Shown piece by piece: positions 13,218 to 15,855 of a stretch of DNA of 15,855 nt. Position numbers and translations under genes: made by a program. The notes beneath the pieces are model-generated. The model was not told the DNA's origin and did no database searches. It saw only the letters and a program-made list of their open reading frames with translations. Source of the stretch: an uncultured bacterium (GTDB lineage: Bacteria > Verrucomicrobiota > Kiritimatiellia > RFP12 > UBA1067); contig CAMIVJ010000019.1 of the NCBI GenBank assembly GCA_946401765.1, positions 1-15,855 of the forward strand, in the 5' to 3' direction. Positions within the stretch are counted from its first letter, which is position 1, and every line of letters starts with the position of its first letter.

Positions 13218-13820
13218 CTACAAGCCGCGGGAAAACGCGGGAAAACGCTTGGAAGCGCCGGGGAGCGGCAAGTGTACCCCCGCCTCGCCCCGCGCTCCTA
13301 GGGCCGTTTTTGAGCGGATTTTCGCGGCGCGGTTCCGCAGGGTGAAAATGACCGCCCATGTCTGCTTCGCCGTGGCGGCGTATCGGTCGGTCTTGTGGAT
13401 CCGCGCGAAGAGCGCGTCGGCGTACCGCCGCGCCCCCTCGCGCCCCCCGAAGGCATCCGCCGTTTCTCCCTCCACAAGCCCCAGCGACCACTGCGCCCGC
13501 CGCACCTCGTCGCTTCGCCTTGCGCTGTCCTGATGGCCGGGCTTGCCCGGCCTTTCGCCCGCCAGCCGCCCGAAGTATTCAACCACGGCGGCGTAGTCGC
13601 GCTGCGTCACGGCCCGGAAGGAATCCGGCGCGGCGGCGCCCACCACGTCGTGGAGCGTCGCCCGCCGCCAGCTGTCGAAGTCGACCCCGTCGTCGACGAG
13701 GCCGGCGTCCGACTGCACCTTGTACGCGCGGCGCGCGGCGAGGACCATGGCCTTCACCTGGTGCGGCTTGACCACGGCCCCGCCCTGCGCGCGCACGGCC
13801 CTGTCAACGGCGTTCGCCAT
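13218..13820 (-). CDS. gemA: GemA/Gp16-like regulatory protein (DUF1018)
   Basis: 200 aa, starting at the ATG that overlaps the previous stop (TGATG), with AAGGAGG about 9 bases upstream. The N-terminal part has the family signature: a Lys-x-x-Gln-x-Lys helix followed by LAARRAYKVQSDAG (about 28-41), an Asp/Trp segment (VDFDSWRRATL, 46-56), and DYAAVVEYFGRLAG (75-88). The C-terminal half (about 110-185) is helical with RYADALFARIHK. In Mu, GemA (gp16) is a middle-early protein reported to modulate host gene expression and DNA topology; the details are weakly known. Residues about 90-98 (RPGKPGHQD) are encoded by a 27-bp REP-like palindrome inserted in frame between the two halves. The last 20 or so residues look like a non-homologous extension. 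Confidence 0.8.
   Translation of the reverse strand: MANAVDRAVRAQGGAVVKPHQVKAMVLAARRAYKVQSDAGLVDDGVDFDSWRRATLHDVVGAAAPDSFRAVTQRDYAAVVEYFGRLAGERPGKPGHQDSARRSDEVRRAQWSLGLVEGETADAFGGREGARRYADALFARIHKTDRYAATAKQTWAVIFTLRNRAAKIRSKTALGARGEAGVHLPLPGASKRFPAFSRGL
13526..13552. repeat. REP-like palindrome family A, copy 1 (inside gemA)
   Basis: The 27-bp element consists of the lead TGTCCTGATG followed by the hairpin GCCGGGC-TT-GCCCGGC. It is identical to the copy at 13120-13146 and differs from the copy at 9629-9655 only by a compensatory pair. It lies in frame between the two halves of GemA and encodes GKPGHQD. Confidence 0.85.
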
Positions 13821-13954
13821 CACTTGGCCTCCTTCTTGCCCTTCGGCTTATCGGCCTTCGGCTTCTCGGGCTTCGGCTTCTCGGGCTTCGGCGCACTTGC
13901 TGTCGTACGCTTGCTGTCCGCCGCCTTCTTCGGCCTTGTCCACTTAACCGGCAT
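13820..13954 (-). CDS. Lys/Pro-rich repeat peptide, 44 aa
   Basis: It begins inside the end of the DUF3164 gene (ATG at 13954, overlap 11 bp) with a near-ideal AGGAGGTGAGG ribosome site, and its TGA overlaps the GemA ATG as TGATG. The sequence starts MPVKWTRPKKAAD and its second half is a repeat of PKPEK, PKPEK, PKADK and PKGKK units, encoded by a 15-bp tandem repeat. The product is strongly basic and should be disordered; it could bind DNA or membrane phosphates, like histone H1-type tails. The middle of the gene is made by one copy of the 22-bp dispersed element, which encodes DSKRTTAS. I recognise no family. The excellent ribosome site and two-sided coupling favour a real gene. Confidence 0.6.
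   Translation of the reverse strand: MPVKWTRPKKAADSKRTTASAPKPEKPKPEKPKADKPKGKKEAK
13841..13891. repeat. 15-bp tandem repeat inside the Lys/Pro-rich gene
   Basis: The unit CTTCGGCTTCTCGGG (+ strand) occurs twice exactly (13856-13870, 13871-13885), once with two changes (13841-13855), and as a partial fourth copy (13886-13891). The unit length is a multiple of three, so copy number change would lengthen or shorten the PKPEK repeat without breaking the frame. Confidence 0.85.
13896..13917. repeat. 22-bp dispersed element, copy inside the Lys/Pro-rich gene
   Basis: Matches the other two copies except one base in the spacer (CGTACG instead of CGTACA). Here it is coding and gives part of DSKRTTAS. 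Confidence 0.85.
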
Positions 13955-14624
13955 CTTCCTCACCTCCTTTCTGCTCTTTGCTTTTCTCAGATTTGACGGC
14001 TGAACTGTGTTCGGCCTCCTCCGGCCAGCAATCCGCGATGTCCAACCGGATCGTGCGGAAGTCTTCCTGTAGGCTGCTGCGCCGCGAGATGTTCAGGTAG
14101 CGCTTTCCTGCCTCGGTCGTGACTGCCTCGCGGAGCAGCCTTGCGCCCTCGTTCCACGACTCGTCCTCTACGTTGTAGGAGAGCAGCTTGTTGATCTCCG
14201 TGTGCGGCAGGAACCCGTTGCGGTCGGGCTTGAAGGCCGCGTCGATCATCTGCTGCAGCAGGAACGCGCCCTTGCCCGCGCGCTCCAGCTCGCGCTGGGC
14301 GTAGTCCAGCATCAGCTCGCGCGCCTTCTGCACGCGCCCGTCAAGACGCACGTTGTACTGCTGCTTGATCGTCACCTCGATCATCGCGTCGAAGCTCCGT
14401 GCCGAGAAGTTGCCGCGCGTGCCGAGCGATTCCTTCATCGCCGCGAGGCCGTCCATCGTCTTCACGGCGTCGGCCATGAAGCTTTCCATCTGCGCGCGGA
14501 GCTTCAGCGCCCCGGCGAGTACGCGCCGCACGGCGCGGTCCCGCGCCTTGTCGTACGCCTTCACGTAGCTGCCGGGCACTTCCTGCCCGCGCCCGTCGAT
14601 CCATGTCTTCTGCTGCTTTGCCAT
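13944..14624 (-). CDS. DUF3164 family protein (Mu-like early gene)
   Basis: 226 aa. The start at the ATG giving MAKQQKTWID was chosen because AAAGGAG lies about 8 bases upstream; the open frame extends further only through the repeat region. The family pattern is seen in order: a short N-terminal motif with a Gly-Gln-Glu-Val-Pro (about 13-17), an Asp-rich helix that leads into two long helices, the segment LGTRGNFSARSFDAMIEV (about 67-84), a helix with KARELMLDYA (about 100-109), then an AFKPDRNGFL stretch (about 130-139), a region ending in RYLNISRR, and the terminal TIRLDIADCW. This matches DUF3164 proteins of Mu-like phages, found in the early region near B and GemA. Their biochemical role is not established to my knowledge. 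The C-terminus is a charged tail, and the stop overlaps the next gene. Confidence 0.88.
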   Translation of the reverse strand: MAKQQKTWIDGRGQEVPGSYVKAYDKARDRAVRRVLAGALKLRAQMESFMADAVKTMDGLAAMKESLGTRGNFSARSFDAMIEVTIKQQYNVRLDGRVQKARELMLDYAQRELERAGKGAFLLQQMIDAAFKPDRNGFLPHTEINKLLSYNVEDESWNEGARLLREAVTTEAGKRYLNISRRSSLQEDFRTIRLDIADCWPEEAEHSSAVKSEKSKEQKGGEEDAG

Positions 14625-14740
14625 TTCCTTTTCTCCTTTCATGAATGTTGCCAGTGTGGAAATGTTGCCAGTTCCAATGTTGCCAGTTTTCAATTGGTCA
14701 TTGGCATTGGGTATTGGCAACACTTTCACATTTCCACATT
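14625..14740. repeat. Intergenic repeat array between MuB and DUF3164 genes
   Basis: This gap is clearly more AT-rich than its flanks. On the + strand AATGTTGCCAGT occurs three times (14644-14655, 14661-14672, 14676-14687; spacings 17 and 15). It is followed by TTGG four times at steps of 7, 6 and 7 bases (14694-14717), which read on the minus strand is a CCAAT-type heptad series. TGTGGAAATG at 14655-14664 is matched by its inverted copy at 14729-14738, so the region can form a long hairpin. The frame through it is open but low-complexity, and the downstream gene has its own ribosome site, so I treat it as noncoding. It could be an operator/regulatory site, a transposition-related site, or a host mini-repeat cluster. 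I see no convincing -35/-10 pair. Confidence 0.75.
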
Positions 14741-15691
14741 TCACCTTCTCCCCGTCACCGCCGTCACCGCGCGGCTCACCGCGTCGGCCTCGAGCGAGGC
14801 GAGCTCGCGCGCCACGTCGCGCACGAAGGCGTAGTTCCCCGCCAGCAGCGCCGAGGGGCGCACGATCTTCGCCGCCACCTTCAGCTCCGCCGGCTGGGCG
14901 TCCTTGAACCGCTTCGAGAGGTACGTGCGGATGTCCGCCTCGTCGAGCGTGAGCTTCACGCGCTCCGAGAGACGGTTCGTCGCGATCTGCTTCGCCTCCT
15001 GGTAGGCGTGCGCCTGCAGTTTGTTCCACAGGGTCGGGATCGCCACCAGGATGAACTCCCCCGGCGTCGTGTTCACGAGCGTCTTCACCGTGTTGAGGCA
15101 GTGCGGGCCGAGGTGGTGCGCCTCGTCGATCACGAGACACCGCCGCGAGATCGCAAGCCGCGCCTGCACCTCCTCCAGACGCTGCACGCGCCCCGCCGGC
15201 AGCTCCGTGACGCCGAGCGCGCGCAGGATCGCGCCCAGGAACGCGTTGGGCGAGTCCGCCCACACGTCGCTCGCCTCCACGTAGCTGATGCGGCCCGTGC
15301 CGTACTTGCCGCGCAGGAGGCCCACGGCGGTGGTCTTCCCCACGCCGCTTTCGCCCTGCACGATCAGCACGCGGTTCGTGCCCGTCGCCTTCACCACGCC
15401 CAGGAACGCCCTGCGGATCTTCACCACGGTGCCGAGGTCGTCGTAGATGCGCTCCTCGCCGCCCTGGTTCGCCAGCTCCTCCATCGTGGCGTACACCGCC
15501 CGGTACTTCGTGAGCTGGTTTTCGGCGTTGTAGCCCTCGAGGTTACCCGCCGAGATGTCGCGGAAGCTCTTCTCGCTTCCGAGGTCGCTGAAGTTCCTGA
15601 CAAGCTGCGCGCGGCTCATGCCGTGCGACTCGCCCCACGCCGCGATCTTCGCGGCGGTCTCCACCAGTTCGCTTTCCAGTTGGTTCTTCAT
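14741..15691 (-). CDS. B: MuB-like transposition target-selection AAA+ ATPase
   Basis: 316 aa, close to the 312 aa of Mu B. The start was chosen at the ATG preceded by GAAGGAGC; an upstream ATG at 15817 would add 42 residues that overlap the small membrane gene. Residues 20-50 contain a helix-turn-helix-like segment (GMSRAQLVRNF), as in the N-terminal domain of MuB. Walker A is GESGVGKT at 113-120 and Walker B is CLVIDE followed by AHH at 185-192. A sensor-1-like strand, FILVAIPT, is at 213-220. The C-terminal part (about 240-316) is helical and basic, as in the MuB DNA-binding domain. In Mu, B binds DNA as an ATP-dependent filament, chooses target DNA, gives target immunity and stimulates the MuA transposase. 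The neighbours (DUF3164, GemA) are typical early Mu genes, which supports MuB over the related ExeA/TniB ATPases. Confidence 0.9.
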   Translation of the reverse strand: MKNQLESELVETAAKIAAWGESHGMSRAQLVRNFSDLGSEKSFRDISAGNLEGYNAENQLTKYRAVYATMEELANQGGEERIYDDLGTVVKIRRAFLGVVKATGTNRVLIVQGESGVGKTTAVGLLRGKYGTGRISYVEASDVWADSPNAFLGAILRALGVTELPAGRVQRLEEVQARLAISRRCLVIDEAHHLGPHCLNTVKTLVNTTPGEFILVAIPTLWNKLQAHAYQEAKQIATNRLSERVKLTLDEADIRTYLSKRFKDAQPAELKVAAKIVRPSALLAGNYAFVRDVARELASLEADAVSRAVTAVTGRR

Positions 15692-15705
15692 GCTTGCTCC
15701 TTCTT

Positions 15706-15727
15706 CTTGCTGTTGTACGCTTGCTGT
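15706..15727. repeat. 22-bp dispersed element, copy before MuB
   Basis: Identical to the copy at 9138-9159: two ACAGCAAG octamers around CGTACA on the minus strand. It follows the stop of the 28-aa membrane gene (sharing one base of that stop) and precedes the MuB ribosome site. Confidence 0.85.
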
Positions 15728-15813
15728 CACTTCACCTCGCTGATGAAGTAGGCGATCGCGAACGGCAGCCACGTGGCCAGCCACGCGAAGAATGTGATAT
15801 CGTCCCCGCTCAT
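15727..15813 (-). CDS. 28-aa single-pass membrane peptide
   Basis: A very short frame starting with ATG four bases into the stop of the upstream gene (ATGA overlap), with a strong GGGAGAGGA ribosome site about 4 bases upstream. The product begins MSGDDITFFAWLATWLPF and continues through a hydrophobic helix to a charged end (SEVK), giving an acidic N-terminus, one membrane span of about 18 residues rich in Trp/Phe, and a short polar tail. The coupling, ribosome site and clear hydrophobic pattern argue that it is translated. I recognise no family. It sits between the presumed transposase and MuB, where Mu-like phages carry variable small genes. A holin-like, superinfection-exclusion or membrane-anchoring role is possible but unproven. 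Its stop codon overlaps the first copy (in transcription order) of a 22-bp repeat. Confidence 0.6.
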   Translation of the reverse strand: MSGDDITFFAWLATWLPFAIAYFISEVK

Positions 15814-15854
15814 GCATCCTCTCCCTTCTGCCGGGCCACCGTCGCCGCCAGTGC
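15810..15854 (-). CDS. 3' end of an upstream gene, possibly Mu A-like transposase (partial)
   Basis: Only the last 14 codons are in the window. The open frame ends with a TGA that overlaps the ATG of the next small gene as ATGA, which is the junction style used through this operon. The visible tail is ALAATVARQKGEDA, an Ala-rich start and charged end with no diagnostic motif. In Mu-like phages the gene just before the MuB ATPase is the DDE transposase MuA, so by position this is probably its C-terminus. That is an inference from gene order alone; any other early gene would fit the visible residues equally well. A purine-rich stretch at its end (GGGAGAGGA) serves as the ribosome site of the following gene. 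Confidence 0.35.
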   Translation of the reverse strand, partial: ALAATVARQKGEDA

Positions 15855-15855
15855 C

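Noticed and set aside
10979..13345. 788-codon open frame on the plus strand opposite gpG, MuF and the winged-helix gene
   Set aside because: It is antisense to the MuF gene with its conserved motifs, and its composition is the same Arg/Leu/His-rich shadow type.
14644..14738. CRISPR-like array
   Set aside because: The three 12-bp repeats are only 15-17 bp apart, too short for repeat plus spacer, and no cas gene is near.
15692..15817. Longer MuB start at 15817
   Set aside because: It would overlap the small membrane gene and the 22-bp element, while the ATG at 15691 has a good ribosome site and gives the usual MuB length.

Overview
The window reads as one co-oriented block of a Mu-like (transposable) prophage, with every convincing gene on the minus strand, so transcription runs from the right edge to the left. 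Evidence for the type: a MuB-like AAA+ ATPase, a DUF3164 protein and a GemA/Gp16 protein (early/middle Mu genes) are followed by Mu-type head genes (gpF/MuF, gpG, gpI protease with nested scaffold, a decoration-like protein, gpT major head subunit, gp36/DUF1320). GC is high (about 75-80% in parts). The host is a GC-rich Gram-negative. The fibre-like proteins have Sec-type signal peptides and many T-N-G/T-N-A motifs, and the DNA carries several families of short palindromes, which made me think of Kiritimatiellae/Verrucomicrobiota, but this assignment is a guess from style, not a demonstrated one.

Layout from right to left. (1) 15855-13218, early genes: the 3' tip of an upstream gene (position suggests the MuA transposase), a 28-aa membrane peptide, MuB, a 116-bp AT-richer intergenic region packed with direct and inverted repeats, DUF3164, a Lys/Pro repeat peptide, and GemA. 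(2) 13189-12650: a predicted winged-helix protein with an N-terminal sliding-clamp-binding-like motif, in the place where Mu has its middle regulator Mor. (3) 12622-8186, head: MuF fused to a JAMM metalloprotease-like domain, a 65-aa protein, gpG, protease/scaffold, decoration protein, major capsid. (4) 8179-6376, connector and tail start: DUF1320, tail-terminator-like protein, a small possible tail protein, a chaperone-like protein. (5) 6342-1, tail: a 36-aa membrane peptide, a short coiled-coil tape measure, two unrecognised tail-tip/baseplate-type proteins, then two adjacent signal-peptide-bearing fibre-like proteins, the last running off the window. No contractile sheath is seen, so the tail looks siphovirus-like, as in the B3/D3112 type of transposable phage.

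The genes are tightly coupled: many stops and starts overlap as ATGA, GTGA or TGATG, and most starts have a purine-rich ribosome site. Only two intergenic gaps reach about 100 bp. One (10693-10800) holds a palindrome plus a terminator-like hairpin, and the other (14625-14740) holds the repeat array. No stretch over 300 bp lacks a gene.

What stands out: (a) the MuF-JAMM fusion followed by a 4-bp-overlapping small acidic gene; (b) terminase, portal and lysis genes are absent where a Mu-like phage should have them, between GemA and MuF; (c) three presumed virion proteins start with Sec-type signal peptides; (d) at least two families of REP-like palindromes with compensatory base changes lie in frame in protein linkers or against stop codons; (e) a 22-bp element occurs three times; (f) a 55-bp exact repeat at the left edge looks like an assembly-graph loop inside the fibre gene.
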